Source of the DNA: Pseudomonas massiliensis
GTDB taxonomy: Bacteria; Pseudomonadota; Gammaproteobacteria; Pseudomonadales; Pseudomonadaceae
Reading direction: 5' to 3'
Assembly (NCBI RefSeq): GCF_000826105.1
Contig: NZ_CCYK01000002.1
Coordinates: forward strand, 62,001 to 126,000
DNA length: 64,000 bases
Within the stretch, counting starts at the first letter, position 1, and each line of letters begins with the position of its first letter. A model generated the notes under the pieces. The model did no database searches, was not told where the DNA came from, and saw nothing but the letters and a program-made list of their open reading frames with translations. Position numbers and translations under genes: made by a program. Below are positions 37,220 through 46,849 of the stretch, one piece after another.

Positions 37220-37935
37220 TTGACAAACTCCAGGTTAAACAATTCTGCGAACACTGCGTCAAGCTTACGATTAACGCCTTTGCACAGGAGTTTCAAACCG
37301 TACATATCGGACCACTTGTCACGCTCTTGCGCGCTAGCTTCTTTGTTTTTAAGCAGCGCTTTATAGTCCGTCTCATCTTCCATGAGGCTTTGCATGGAGA
37401 TTCGATTGATGGATAAGGCATCGAACAATTCCGATTCGAACACCGCGCATTGATAGTTCATCTTGAACGCGCTTGCCCGCTGGTAATAAGCGGTGATGAT
37501 CGGAAATTCGGCTTCTACGTCGCGTTTAACGCGATTGAATACGACGCGGATCTTGTCCGCTGGAACGCCCATGGAAGCAAGGCTGCCGATCATGCTGACC
37601 GTCTCCTTTTGCTCCTTGGTGCCAGAGGTGACCGGGACCACGTAATAGTCGATTTCTTCGTGGGCTTCTTCAAAGCCTTCCAGGTTGGACATGAAGTCTT
37701 CGACGTTGGAAGCGCCTACGTCGATGATGGCCTGGTCTTCCAACATGAGCCGTTTGAACAGCTCGCGGAATTTGTTACCGCGCAGCTTTTCCACGTCCAA
37801 GCCCAGGTTTTCAGCCGTCTCGTTGATCGATTCGATAGCGTAGATCGGAGCGCCGTCCATGCGAGGCGAAAGCAGGTTGGCGGCGATGGTGGTTTTGCCT
37901 ACGGTGCCGGTGTAGTTGATAACGATGACTTTCAT
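37216..37935 (-). CDS. StbB-like ParA-superfamily ATPase
   Basis: A 239-aa P-loop protein. MKVIVINYTGTVGKTTIAAN carries a variant Walker A (GTVGKTT, lacking the signature lysine of KGG-type ParA), and DQAIIDVGASNVEDFMS the Walker B. This resembles StbB of R388, which supports conjugation and plasmid positioning. A strong AAGGA site precedes ATG 37935. It is the third ParA-superfamily ATPase in the window. It is coupled to the StbC-like gene. Confidence 0.7.
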   Translation of the reverse strand: MKVIVINYTGTVGKTTIAANLLSPRMDGAPIYAIESINETAENLGLDVEKLRGNKFRELFKRLMLEDQAIIDVGASNVEDFMSNLEGFEEAHEEIDYYVVPVTSGTKEQKETVSMIGSLASMGVPADKIRVVFNRVKRDVEAEFPIITAYYQRASAFKMNYQCAVFESELFDALSINRISMQSLMEDETDYKALLKNKEASAQERDKWSDMYGLKLLCKGVNRKLDAVFAELFNLEFVK

Positions 37936-38250
37936 TTGGGTATCCTTCAGATAGGGAACATCGCACCGGGCGCAATCGCCCGGCGTGCTTGATTGAAAAA
38001 TGTGTAGGCCGCTGACGGTTTCACACCAAGGGCGCTGCCCTTGTCATCCCGCAACGGCCGCGTTGACCTCGGGAGCGCGGGGTGATGAAGCCACCCCACA
38101 CTCCTCGGTAAGCCTTTTCTGGTCGGGGTGCCGTCAAGTGTTCGCTTCGCCCGTGCTTCCGTTCGCCGCGACCATGGAGCGCGTCACGACGAGCCGGGAG
38201 CGCGGCACCTGACGTGGCCAGTTCCGCGGTGGTTGGTGGGTGAGGGACGG
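37936..38250. other. Gene-free stretch between stbB-like and topB
   Basis: About 315 bp of GC-rich DNA. It should hold the promoter of the StbB-like gene at its left end. No gene or terminator could be supported. Confidence 0.5.
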
Positions 38251-40407
38251 CTAGCGGCTGAACACGAATTCCAGCTTGGCTTCGTGGTTGAGCTTCAACG
38301 CGGCGTCGAACGACTTGCCGGTTTTCTTGCTGTGAAAGCCTTTCAGCACGCCGGTCTTGCCCTTGGTCAGCAGCGTTTCGATCTGGCCGGGGGTTAGCAT
38401 CTTGCCGCTGACCTCCGGGTACAGCTTGAAGGCGCAACCACGACAGCCGATCACACGCGGCGTCACCGCCAGGTCAGTGCCGCACATGGGGCACTTGGCG
38501 TTCAATGCGACCGGGGCCGGCTTGGCGGTGCCTTGCACGTTGCCTAGGTCTACGTCTTTCACCTGGTCGGCAATGAAGCGCTCAAGCTCGTCCAGGAAGG
38601 CGTCTACGGTGAGCTCGCCGGCCTCGATCATCTGTTGCTGTTCGTGCCAGAGCGCGGTCATATCCGGCGTGGTAGCAATCGCCGGCAACGCGGCGATGAA
38701 CTCCAGGCCCAGCGGTGTGGGGATCAGCTTTTTCTTCTCCACCGCGTAAAAACCGCGTTCCTGAAGCTTGGCCAGCATCGCGGCGCGGGTCGCCGGCGTA
38801 CCGATCCCGCCGTTTTCGCCTTTCTTGCCCTGGTCGCGGGCGATCAGCAGCTGCTTGATGCGTGGGTCTTTCACATACTTGGCCACGCGCTGTAGATCCT
38901 TGAGCAACGTCGCTTCCGTGTACAGCGGCAGGGGCTTGGTCTTCTCCTTGGCCACCGTGATGCCGTCGCAGCGTCCCGTGTCGCCGGCCTTCAGTGCCGC
39001 CAGGGCATCGAATGGACTAACGGCGTCCACGTCCTGGCCGTCCTGGCCGTCCTCGTCGTCTTCGCGCTCTTCGGCCATCTGCGCGGTCCAGCCAGGGTGG
39101 GTCACTTGGGTGGAGCGGGCCACGAAGGTATGGCCGCCCACATCAAACCGCGCTTCGGCACTCAGGTAGCGCTTCTCCGGCAGGAACTGGGCGACGTAGC
39201 GTTTCACGATGGCCAGGTACACGGCGCGTTCATCCGCGCTCAGCTGCTCCAGGTTGATCTTCACCGCCGTGGGAATGATCGCGGTGTGGGCCGACACCTT
39301 GCTGTCATCGAAGGCGCGGCTTTTACGCTCGGGTTTCACCTCGGCAAACATCCCGGCCAGGTCCGGCAGGGCCTGGCGCAGCAGGCTCAGGGTCTGCGGG
39401 GCTTCGGCAAACTGGTCGCTGGACAGGTAGCTGCAATCGGAGCGGTTGTAGGTGATGGCCTTGTATTTCTCACGCAGCGACTGGGTGAGGGCCAGGGCCT
39501 TTTCGGCATCAATGCCGTGGGCCTTGCTCATGTACACCTGAAGGTCCAGCAGCGCGAACGGCAACGGTGCCGGCGTCTGTTTTTCCTCCACGCGGGCCTC
39601 GATCACGCTGGTAGGTTTGAGCCTGCAGGCGTCGGCTACCTGGTTGGCGTAACCCTCCTCGATGATCCGGTTCTTGTCGTCCACCGGGGCATCTGCGGCT
39701 ACCACCAGGCGCGCCTGGGCGCGATGGCCATCAAAAGCGAGGCTGGCCGCGACGGTGTAGTAAAACGCGCTGGCGTGGTGCTTGTTGGCCAGGTAGCGGT
39801 TCACGATCAGTCCCAGGATCGGGGTTTGCACGCGGCCAACCGACAGCACGCCTTTGACGCCTTTGGCCTGGCCGGCCAGGGTGCAGGCGCGGGTCATGTT
39901 GAAGCCGTACAGCTGGTCGCCAATGCTGCGGGCCAGCGCCTTTTGATACAGGCCGAAGAACTCGCGATTATCGCGCAGGCCCGCCAGGGCCTTGCGGGCG
40001 GCGTTGGCGTTGAGGTCGTTGATCAGGATGCGTTTGACCGGCACGGTGTTGCCGAAATGCTCCAGGACCTCGTCCACCAGGAGCTGGCCTTCGTCGTCCG
40101 GATCGCCGGCGTGGACGATTTCCGAGGCGCGGCCGATCAGCTGCTGGACTACCTTCAGCTGGGCCTGGGTGCGCGCAATCGGCTGGTACTTGGCCGGGCG
40201 CAGCTTCAGCGGCAGGTCGGCCAGGTTCCAGGCTTTGTAGGCGGGGTTATGGGCCTCGGGCGGGGCCAGTTCGAGCAAGTGACCGACGCACCAGGTCACG
40301 ATGTCGTTGCTGCCACACTCGAAATAGCCATCCTTGCGGATGACCGTGCCCAGCGCTTCGGCAATGACCTGGCCCAGCGCGGGCTTTTCCGCGATAAATA
40401 CGCGCAT
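38251..40407 (-). CDS. topB: DNA topoisomerase III (plasmid TraE/TopB type)
   Basis: A 718-aa type IA topoisomerase. The N-terminal TOPRIM domain starts MRVFIAEKPALGQVIAEALG and contains the acidic motif HAGDPDDEGQ. SVGRVQTPILGLIVNRY follows, and the catalytic tyrosine lies in ITYNRSDCSYLSSDQ (near 345). A C-terminal zinc-ribbon-like pair is present (CPMCGTDL, CRGC). Plasmid topoisomerases of this class resolve strand intermediates in transfer or replication. It is 26 nt downstream of the TrbM/KikA-like gene, at the end of the T4SS operon. Confidence 0.93.
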   Translation of the reverse strand: MRVFIAEKPALGQVIAEALGTVIRKDGYFECGSNDIVTWCVGHLLELAPPEAHNPAYKAWNLADLPLKLRPAKYQPIARTQAQLKVVQQLIGRASEIVHAGDPDDEGQLLVDEVLEHFGNTVPVKRILINDLNANAARKALAGLRDNREFFGLYQKALARSIGDQLYGFNMTRACTLAGQAKGVKGVLSVGRVQTPILGLIVNRYLANKHHASAFYYTVAASLAFDGHRAQARLVVAADAPVDDKNRIIEEGYANQVADACRLKPTSVIEARVEEKQTPAPLPFALLDLQVYMSKAHGIDAEKALALTQSLREKYKAITYNRSDCSYLSSDQFAEAPQTLSLLRQALPDLAGMFAEVKPERKSRAFDDSKVSAHTAIIPTAVKINLEQLSADERAVYLAIVKRYVAQFLPEKRYLSAEARFDVGGHTFVARSTQVTHPGWTAQMAEEREDDEDGQDGQDVDAVSPFDALAALKAGDTGRCDGITVAKEKTKPLPLYTEATLLKDLQRVAKYVKDPRIKQLLIARDQGKKGENGGIGTPATRAAMLAKLQERGFYAVEKKKLIPTPLGLEFIAALPAIATTPDMTALWHEQQQMIEAGELTVDAFLDELERFIADQVKDVDLGNVQGTAKPAPVALNAKCPMCGTDLAVTPRVIGCRGCAFKLYPEVSGKMLTPGQIETLLTKGKTGVLKGFHSKKTGKSFDAALKLNHEAKLEFVFSR

Positions 40408-40433
40408 GGTGTTCTCCGTGTATTGGCCAGGGC

Positions 40434-40796
40434 TTAGCCCCGGACGGTGCCGAACTTGGCGTTGATCTGTTGGGTGTAGCTGCGGTCAGCACCGGGGCAG
40501 CTGTTGAGGTAGTTCAAGCGCGCCGTGGCCGTCTTGCTCCATTTGATGTTGCCGTGCTTCTTCACCAGGATGCTGAAGTAGTCCCGTTCGGCGCTGCTGC
40601 ACGCGCTGCCACCGCTGTTGCCGGTGAACCTGCCGAACATGCACAGCACCGATTTGCAGGCGTCGCCGGCGAAGGCTTGAGGACTGCCTAGCAGGCAAGC
40701 GACGAAGACGGCACACACCAGTTTTTGGCCGCGACCAGGCACGGCGTTGCCTTCGGCCTGACTTGGGGGGTCAGCCGCGTGTACGGATGTTTTCAT
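40434..40796 (-). CDS. TrbM/KikA-family transfer protein
   Basis: A 120-aa secreted protein with a signal peptide (QKLVCAVFVACLLGSPQAFA). The mature part has DACKSVLCMFGRFTG and YFSILVKKHGNIKWSKTATA and ends with a Cys in LNSCPGAD, the TrbM/KikA cysteine pattern. This family is needed for transfer in IncP/IncN plasmids, exact role unclear. The frame extends to 40859, but ATG 40796 gives the signal peptide. It lies between the coupling protein and topoisomerase genes. Confidence 0.75.
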   Translation of the reverse strand: MKTSVHAADPPSQAEGNAVPGRGQKLVCAVFVACLLGSPQAFAGDACKSVLCMFGRFTGNSGGSACSSAERDYFSILVKKHGNIKWSKTATARLNYLNSCPGADRSYTQQINAKFGTVRG

Positions 40797-40833
40797 GGAG
40801 GGAATTCCTGAAGGCGCAGGGTGCGCCGGTCGA

Positions 40834-42432
40834 TCAGAGGGGCGTTTCAGCGTGCTCAACGGCCTCTGCAGGGGGTGAATCTGCCGCGGTGGCCTCAGCT
40901 GTCCTGGGGCTCCAGCGCTGCTCTTGCTCGGCGCGCAGCGGCTGCTCGTCCGACAGGGCCACTTTGGCTTCGATCGTGCGCACCGGCACGGTCAGCGCGT
41001 CGATCTTCGACGCGTCTCCGATCGGCAGCGGCGGCGGCGTCATGTTGGCCCGTGACTTGAACACCTCTTCCTCATAAAAGAAGATTTTGCGCGACAGCAC
41101 CTTGATCGGCTCCGTTTGCTTGGTGCCCTGGATGAAAATCAGCTGCTTGTCATAGGGCAGCTCATTCACTTCCTGAGGCAGCATCAGGGGCCGCGCCTGC
41201 TCGCTGTAGCTGTCCGTCTGTCCCCGGTTGTTCATGTCCCGCTTGTTGAACGACTGGTTCTGTACGCGCACGGTGGTGTTGCCCAGGCGCTTGCTGTACT
41301 CCTCGGCCAGTTTGATGTCGCCGGGGGCGAACACGATTTCGTTGTGAATCGCCTTCATGATGCCGTTGGCCGCTTCCTCGCCGTAGGTGGCCCGGATCTG
41401 GTCCTTGCCCTGGAAAATCAGGAAGAACCGCAGGCCGGCGCCTCGCGTCAGTGCCGGCGCCGTTTCCATGATTTCCATGCGGCCCATGATGGCGAACTCA
41501 TCCATCATCAAGGCCAGCTGATACTTGAGCCGAAGCGTGCCATCCGCACAGTGGCCACCCTGCTCGGGCAGTACCTTGGAATTGAGCCGGATCGCCTGGG
41601 TGAAAAACAGGTTCATCAGCGGCCCGTATTTTTTCAACGAACCTTCCGTCACGCTGAAGTAGATGGTGGTTTTCTCCTCGCGGGCCTTGGCAAAGTCGAT
41701 GTCATCGCCCGATACGGCCCATGCCACGGTCTTCTCGGCGTAGACCGACAGCACGTCACGCACGATATCGACGGTGGTAGACCAACCGCTGCTCTTGTTC
41801 TTCGACGCTTCCAGCACGCCGTTCAGTTCGCGCAGCGTTTCGACGCTCAGCCGATTCGGCCCGCCGCTTCGCTGCTCGATCACTTGGTGAGCCCACACAC
41901 CGATGCCGGTCCCCAGCGCACCGATTTCATACGCCTGGGGCAGCGAACAGGGCATTTCCGGGGTTTCCATCAGGTACAGCAGGATGGCGGTAAAGACGTT
42001 GCCGGCCTTGTTGTACCACTCCTGGTTCTTCGGGTTGTCCGAGACGAACAGCACGCGGGCCAGGGTACGAATCTCCCCCAGCCGGTACAACGGATCGCGG
42101 CTGATGGCGCTGATAGGGTTCCAGCGGTGCGTCTCCAGGCGCTCCGGCGAAAAGCGGAACACCTTGTGGCCAGCGGCGGCGCGAAAGCCCGAGGTGATGT
42201 CCCAGTTTTCGAATTTGGGGTCGTTGACCACCATCGAATCGGGGTAGCTCAGCAGGTTGGGGATCACGGCCCCGACGCCTTTACCCGTGCCGGGCGGCGC
42301 AGCCAACATCACGAACTGTTGCCCGTAGCTGGCCAGAAAAGTGTCCTTGGTCGGGTGCTTGCCCAGCAGGAAGGCCGGGTATTCCTCAATCCGCTTTTGC
42401 GGATTCGAGGGGCTGATGGGTTTGGCTTTGGC
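40834..42432 (-). CDS. virD4: VirD4-type coupling protein, cytoplasmic ATPase part
   Basis: A 532-aa ATPase without membrane segments. VMLAAPPGTGKGVGAVIPNL is the Walker A with the VirD4/TraG surround; LALMMDEFAIMGRMEIMETA is Walker B; FLIFQGKDQIRATYGEEAAN is conserved. The usual N-terminal membrane domain is encoded by a separate gene 40 nt upstream. ATG 42432 follows GGAGGG by 8 nt, so this is an independent start rather than a simple frameshift product. It delivers the relaxosome to the channel. Confidence 0.9.
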   Translation of the reverse strand, partial: AKAKPISPSNPQKRIEEYPAFLLGKHPTKDTFLASYGQQFVMLAAPPGTGKGVGAVIPNLLSYPDSMVVNDPKFENWDITSGFRAAAGHKVFRFSPERLETHRWNPISAISRDPLYRLGEIRTLARVLFVSDNPKNQEWYNKAGNVFTAILLYLMETPEMPCSLPQAYEIGALGTGIGVWAHQVIEQRSGGPNRLSVETLRELNGVLEASKNKSSGWSTTVDIVRDVLSVYAEKTVAWAVSGDDIDFAKAREEKTTIYFSVTEGSLKKYGPLMNLFFTQAIRLNSKVLPEQGGHCADGTLRLKYQLALMMDEFAIMGRMEIMETAPALTRGAGLRFFLIFQGKDQIRATYGEEAANGIMKAIHNEIVFAPGDIKLAEEYSKRLGNTTVRVQNQSFNKRDMNNRGQTDSYSEQARPLMLPQEVNELPYDKQLIFIQGTKQTEPIKVLSRKIFFYEEEVFKSRANMTPPPLPIGDASKIDALTVPVRTIEAKVALSDEQPLRAEQEQRWSPRTAEATAADSPPAEAVEHAETPL

Positions 42433-42472
42433 CATGAATTGGCCCTCCAGGTACTCGTCAGATGGGCCAGCC

Positions 42473-42829
42473 TTACTTGCTGGTGTTCTTGTATTCGCCA
42501 GCGTACTCGAACTGGCGAAGCTCGCGGTTGTTGGCAAAGCGCGCATCGCCGTGCAGCGTGGTTTTGGGCTTGAGCCGGAAGAAAACAGCCAGCAGCGCGG
42601 CGCCGGCTGGCAGGAAGGTCAGGCCGGCAGTGACGCACCAGGACCAGGGCAGGTACAGCACACGTTTGTCATTCCAGGGGATGGTCCGGGCTTGCCAGAG
42701 TGTGTCCCAGGACAGACCAGCCAGCGGCATATGGTTCAGGTGCAGGAACAGCGCGCCGCCGGCGTACAGGCCGATCACAAAACACACGGCCATCAGGAAC
42801 AGAATGGACAGCGAGACTTTCCACCACAT
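42473..42829 (-). CDS. VirD4-type coupling protein, N-terminal membrane part (split gene)
   Basis: A 118-aa protein with two or three membrane segments (about 5-30, 60-85) ending with LKPKTTLHGDARFANNRELR, which matches the HG-A-(W/F)A motif that in VirD4/TraG proteins joins the membrane domain to the ATPase. The next gene, in another frame, begins near where the ATPase domain should continue. Together they equal one full-length VirD4. It lies 9 nt after virB11. Confidence 0.78.
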   Translation of the reverse strand: MWWKVSLSILFLMAVCFVIGLYAGGALFLHLNHMPLAGLSWDTLWQARTIPWNDKRVLYLPWSWCVTAGLTFLPAGAALLAVFFRLKPKTTLHGDARFANNRELRQFEYAGEYKNTSK

Positions 42830-42838
42830 ACACGCCTC

Positions 42839-43888
42839 CTAGGCGACTTGACGGCGCTTGCCATTGAGCAAGGCCAGCTTGTGTTCGGGCTCGTAATGCA
42901 CTTCCTCGATGTAGGTGCCCTCCATGTACACCACGACATCAAACGAGGTGCGTACCAGGCGCTCGATGTACTCGTAATCAAGGCCCTTGCCGACCTCCGA
43001 TTGCTTCACCAGCCCGCACACGCGGGCAAAGCCTTCTTCGCTGCTGTTGGCGTGCGCGGTGGTCACGGTGCCCTTGGTGCCGGTGTTCAGGATCTCGATG
43101 AAGTGCCATACCTCGTCACCGGTCAGCTCAGCCAGGAACAGGTGGTCAGGCTTCATCCGTAGCGAACTGGCCACCAGCGCCTTGGGCATCACCACATGGC
43201 CATAAAACAGGTGCACATGGTTGGGGTGAAGGGGCAGTTGCAGTTCGCTGATTTCTTGGATGGTGAGCATCCGCCGACCGCTGGGGAACAGGTCCATCAG
43301 CGACTTGCCGTAAGTGGTTTTGCCCGAACCGGGTCCGCCAAACACGATGATGTTTTGGCGGTTGGCCACGGCCAGTTCCATGAGCCGGTCCCAATCACCG
43401 ACCGCGTGTGCGTCCTGCATCTGCCGCTGCCAGGTTTGCAGCTCGTTCACGGGTGCGGAGATGGCTTTGGCCCGGTCGTAGCGGCCACTGTTGACGTAAT
43501 CCTTGTGGGTGAACCGCTGCAAGGAAGGCTTACGGAACGTCATCGAAAGCGTGCCCTTTTCACACGCTGGGGCCATCACGATCTGGCCGCGCTCGCCGCC
43601 CGGTAGCTCGACTGTGTGAATCGGTGTGTGCGGCGACAGAACACGAAAATTCAAGGCGCACAGGGCGTTGGCCAGCCTCCAACACAGGGTATAGGTGAGC
43701 CACGGCGCGTCTTCCCGTGTCCAGCCGTTGGGGCCGTCTACCCAGATTTCAAAAGGACGGTTGATCGCCACGTCCGTGGTGCCTGGACGGTTCAACCGCT
43801 CGGTCACGCCGGACTGGTCCAGGAAGTCTTGAACCAAGGTGTCTTCGGTCAATCCTTGGGGTTCGTCAGGTAGCACTAGCGTTGTCAT
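42839..43888 (-). CDS. virB11: VirB11 traffic ATPase
   Basis: A 349-aa hexameric secretion ATPase. IIVFGGPGSGKTTYGKSLMD is Walker A, LTIQEISELQLPLHPNHVHL the Asp-box region, LRMKPDHLFLAELTGDEVWH Walker B, and GTVTTAHANSSEEGFARV the His box. A strong AAGGAGG site precedes the ATG. It energises pilus assembly and substrate transfer at the inner membrane. Confidence 0.95.
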   Translation of the reverse strand: MTTLVLPDEPQGLTEDTLVQDFLDQSGVTERLNRPGTTDVAINRPFEIWVDGPNGWTREDAPWLTYTLCWRLANALCALNFRVLSPHTPIHTVELPGGERGQIVMAPACEKGTLSMTFRKPSLQRFTHKDYVNSGRYDRAKAISAPVNELQTWQRQMQDAHAVGDWDRLMELAVANRQNIIVFGGPGSGKTTYGKSLMDLFPSGRRMLTIQEISELQLPLHPNHVHLFYGHVVMPKALVASSLRMKPDHLFLAELTGDEVWHFIEILNTGTKGTVTTAHANSSEEGFARVCGLVKQSEVGKGLDYEYIERLVRTSFDVVVYMEGTYIEEVHYEPEHKLALLNGKRRQVA

Positions 43889-43897
43889 GCAGCCTCC

Positions 43898-45226
43898 TTA
43901 GCGGTTCTCGAAAACCGGCGAAAAGTCGATGTCGCGGGCGACGATGACGGTGATTACCGTGCCCGGCAGGACATGCGCGGTGTCTGGAATGTTGATGGTG
44001 CTGTCCAGCGCCTTGTTGGCCATGCTCTCCACGTTCTGCTCGCTGTTGTTCACCGTGTAGCCGCTTGAGCTTTGCTGCGTGCTGTTGGCCGCGGCCTGGA
44101 GCGCGTCCTGGATGAACGACAGCATCACCGCACCGCCGTAGCGCTGGAGGTAGTGGTGATCGATCCACGCTTCGGTGCCGCTGGCCCCCAGGGGGCCGGC
44201 GCCCAGGCTGTTGATCTGGGCACGCGCACCGGATTGGGTTTCGATTTCGGTCCAGGTGGTGAACACGCTGGATTGACCGCGACCGACCTGTACCCGCTGC
44301 TCGCCGGTGAGCTTGTCGCCGGCGTCGGCGATCACCGTGCTGCCATCGGCCGAATACAGCGGCTCGGTCAGGCGGCAATCGACCATGCCCGGATGGGTCG
44401 AGATGATTTCCGTGTACAGCGCGCAGCGGGTGTAGGTGTTGTGCGTGACCAGGTACTTGCGCGGCGGGGCCAGGTACGCCTTGGCGGACGCGAAGCCCGT
44501 CCCGCCGAGGTCGCTCAAACTGCCGCGTGTCCCCGATGACGCATCACCGCCTAGGGGGCCGCCTGAGCCTAACGAGCCACCAGAGCCGGATTGACCATCA
44601 GCCAAGAGCGACGGCGGTCGAGGCGACTGCTCGCCGCCTTGCGACGGTTGCGAGCTGCCAACGGCGCCATTGGCAGGGCCTTCGTCCGACTGCACGAACA
44701 TGGCCGGGTCCAGCTTGCGTTGCCTGGCCGTGATCACCGGTGGCTGAGCCTTGTTGCTGGCTCCAGGTGCGGCCTGAGCGGCCGGCGCCTGGGGTGGCTG
44801 CTCCGGGTTCGTCTTGGCTTGCTGCTCGCGGGCCTGGCGCTCGCGTTCGGCGCGGGCCTTGCGTTCCTCCTCGGCAGCCTCGGCGCGCAGCTTGGCCATC
44901 TTGGCTTGCCGCATGCTGTCGTCTTCACCCTGATTGACGTCCAGGGTGGCGTCCCTTTTGACGTGGGTTTCGTCCACCTTGGTGCTGCCCTGCTTCATCT
45001 TTGAGATAACCACGGTCCAGACACCAGCGACGATGACCAGGAACAGCACGGCCATCAGAGCGATACCCAGGTAAAGCCGCTTCTTGTCCGCTGTCACCGC
45101 CTTGCGCTGGGTACGCACGTCAAACGCGCCGCGTGCCTGGCTGCTGGCTGCGTCCGGCACGGCGGGCCCGATGCTGTCTGGCCCGGGCGAATGATCCGGG
45201 GCCTGGGTGTCGTCATTGTTCTGCAT
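43898..45226 (-). CDS. virB10: VirB10 inner-to-outer membrane channel scaffold
   Basis: A 442-aa TrbI/VirB10 protein. One membrane segment near 49-72 (YLGIALMAVLFLVIVAGVWT) is followed by a Pro/Gln/Gly-rich periplasmic linker (about 100-230). The C-terminal beta-barrel has CALYTEIISTHPGMVDCRL and ends near VIVARDIDFSPVFENR. It links the VirD4/VirB11 machinery to the outer-membrane core. It overlaps virB9 by 14 nt. Confidence 0.94.
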   Translation of the reverse strand: MQNNDDTQAPDHSPGPDSIGPAVPDAASSQARGAFDVRTQRKAVTADKKRLYLGIALMAVLFLVIVAGVWTVVISKMKQGSTKVDETHVKRDATLDVNQGEDDSMRQAKMAKLRAEAAEEERKARAERERQAREQQAKTNPEQPPQAPAAQAAPGASNKAQPPVITARQRKLDPAMFVQSDEGPANGAVGSSQPSQGGEQSPRPPSLLADGQSGSGGSLGSGGPLGGDASSGTRGSLSDLGGTGFASAKAYLAPPRKYLVTHNTYTRCALYTEIISTHPGMVDCRLTEPLYSADGSTVIADAGDKLTGEQRVQVGRGQSSVFTTWTEIETQSGARAQINSLGAGPLGASGTEAWIDHHYLQRYGGAVMLSFIQDALQAAANSTQQSSSGYTVNNSEQNVESMANKALDSTINIPDTAHVLPGTVITVIVARDIDFSPVFENR

Positions 45227-46028
45227 GTTTAAGCTCCCGAATCTCGCCGGTCGTGGTCCCGTTGAAGTTGTACCCGGTGTCTATCGGGGTCTTGGGTCGA
45301 GCCTCCACGACCATCTTGTTCAGGCGGAACCGGAACAGCTGGCTGACGCCATGCACCACGACCACGTTTTGCTCGTTGTGGGTGTTGGCCAGGGTCTCGG
45401 TGCCATCGGGCAGCACCTGGTACAGCACGGGGCGCGGGCCGCTGCCATTGAAGCGGAAGCAGGTCAGCATCCCGTTGTCCCAGCCTTCTGCCGGGGCAAT
45501 GGAGCGGCTGGTGTTGTCCGAGCGACGCTGGTAAGGGCCGTTCTGTACAGGGCCAGCGCAGGGGTTGCCAGGGTCACGGCGCACCGCTGCGGGCTTCTTG
45601 GGCGCTTCGGGGTAGGTAAAGCGCAGCGCGTAGGTCATGTCCTCGGTACGCTTGACCATCTTCAGTTCCAGCAGATAGGTATGCCGGTTGGTGTTGATGA
45701 CCAGGTTGGTGTCGGGCTGAAGGTCCGTGATGAGCTTGATCGACACCAGGTTGCCAGCCTTGTTGGGGCCAATGGCCCAGGCCCTGGGATCGCCCGAGGC
45801 CATCAAGCCGGAGTCCTCATTGATGGTTTCATTGGGCGGAAACTGAACCAGCGTGGTGCGACCTATCGCGGTCTGCACGCGGTACACGTTGTCGGGGCTG
45901 TACACGGCAGTCTGCACGCGCTTATCCAGCGGTGAACCATTGCCCATGATTTCGGCCTGGGCCAAGGGGCCGCACGTCAGGAGCAGCGCGGCGGCGACGC
46001 TGCTCGCAACCTTCGATCTACTTGTCAT
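45213..46028 (-). CDS. virB9: VirB9 outer-membrane core protein
   Basis: A 271-aa secreted protein. A signal peptide (AAALLLTCGPLAQA) is followed by the VirB9 N-domain with VYRVQTAIGRTTLVQFPPNE and the conserved YLLELKM strand; the C-terminal domain has YNFNGTTTGEIRELKHAEQ. It forms the outer-membrane core ring with VirB7 and VirB10. It overlaps virB8 by 11 nt and virB10 by 14 nt. Confidence 0.94.
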   Translation of the reverse strand: MTSRSKVASSVAAALLLTCGPLAQAEIMGNGSPLDKRVQTAVYSPDNVYRVQTAIGRTTLVQFPPNETINEDSGLMASGDPRAWAIGPNKAGNLVSIKLITDLQPDTNLVINTNRHTYLLELKMVKRTEDMTYALRFTYPEAPKKPAAVRRDPGNPCAGPVQNGPYQRRSDNTSRSIAPAEGWDNGMLTCFRFNGSGPRPVLYQVLPDGTETLANTHNEQNVVVVHGVSQLFRFRLNKMVVEARPKTPIDTGYNFNGTTTGEIRELKHAEQ

Positions 46029-46806
46029 GCGGCACCCCCATTTCCTGGGTCATGGTGTACGCCTTCACGCCGAAACCTCGGGCGTTCAGCCATTGATCGC
46101 CGGCCTTTTTGGTCGGGTTCTTGTAGTCGTAGGTGACGGTCGCGATCCAGGTGGCCGGGTCCAGCTGGGGATCAGGCACACCGTTGCGGTCCAGGACAGT
46201 TTTGGTCATGCGCACCTGGGCGGTGCCCTTGCCGTCCTTGCGGTCCAGGAAGCTGATGTTGGTCACGTCCGTGCGGATCTGGCGGTTCAGGCCCAGCACC
46301 GACAGGTAGCCCTTGGACGACAGCTGGAAGTTGCGGTAGTCCGCAAAGGTCGCGTCGTAGGACATCAACTTGACCATGCTGAAATTGGCGTCGTTGCTGG
46401 AAAAGTTGTAGCTCTCCCGAAACCGCACATAGCTGGCCAGCCAGAATTCGTCGTCGATCTGCTCGGGGGCCTTGGCCTTGCTGACGGGCTGAACCACGTC
46501 AGTGAAGCCCGAATTGTTGTCCACCCGCACCAGGTAGGTTTCCACGGTCTTGAGCGGGGTCAGGCCGATCACGGCACCGACCGACATAAAAGCCAGCGCG
46601 CCGAACACATAGTTCAGGCGGGTGGCCCGTTTGGCCTTGGCGCGCTCATCAGCGGCGATGTTCTTCTCGAAATACCGCGCCGCATGGAGGTATGCCTGCT
46701 CGGCCAGGCTGATGTCCTGTGCGGTCGCAGCATCGAGGCTGGTACGGGCGGCCAGCTGCCGCTCCTGCCCGATCACGTCCTGCTTTGACTTGCGTAGCTT
46801 CATCAT
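46018..46806 (-). CDS. virB8: VirB8 bitopic assembly factor
   Basis: A 262-aa protein. A cytoplasmic N-terminus precedes one membrane segment (near 67-88, LNYVFGALAFMSVGAVIGLT); the periplasmic NTF2-like domain has LASYVRFRESYNFSSNDANF and ATVTYDYKNPTKKAGDQWL. It nucleates channel assembly. Two adjacent ATGs (46806, 46803) are possible starts, both after AGGTGA. Confidence 0.93.
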   Translation of the reverse strand: MMKLRKSKQDVIGQERQLAARTSLDAATAQDISLAEQAYLHAARYFEKNIAADERAKAKRATRLNYVFGALAFMSVGAVIGLTPLKTVETYLVRVDNNSGFTDVVQPVSKAKAPEQIDDEFWLASYVRFRESYNFSSNDANFSMVKLMSYDATFADYRNFQLSSKGYLSVLGLNRQIRTDVTNISFLDRKDGKGTAQVRMTKTVLDRNGVPDPQLDPATWIATVTYDYKNPTKKAGDQWLNARGFGVKAYTMTQEMGVPHDK

Positions 46807-46849
46807 AAAATCACCTAAAACCTGGGCTCGAACACGCGCTGCGCGGGGA

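Noticed and set aside
39097..40437. 446-codon plus-strand open frame opposite topB
   Set aside because: Shadow of the topoisomerase gene, whose motifs are complete.
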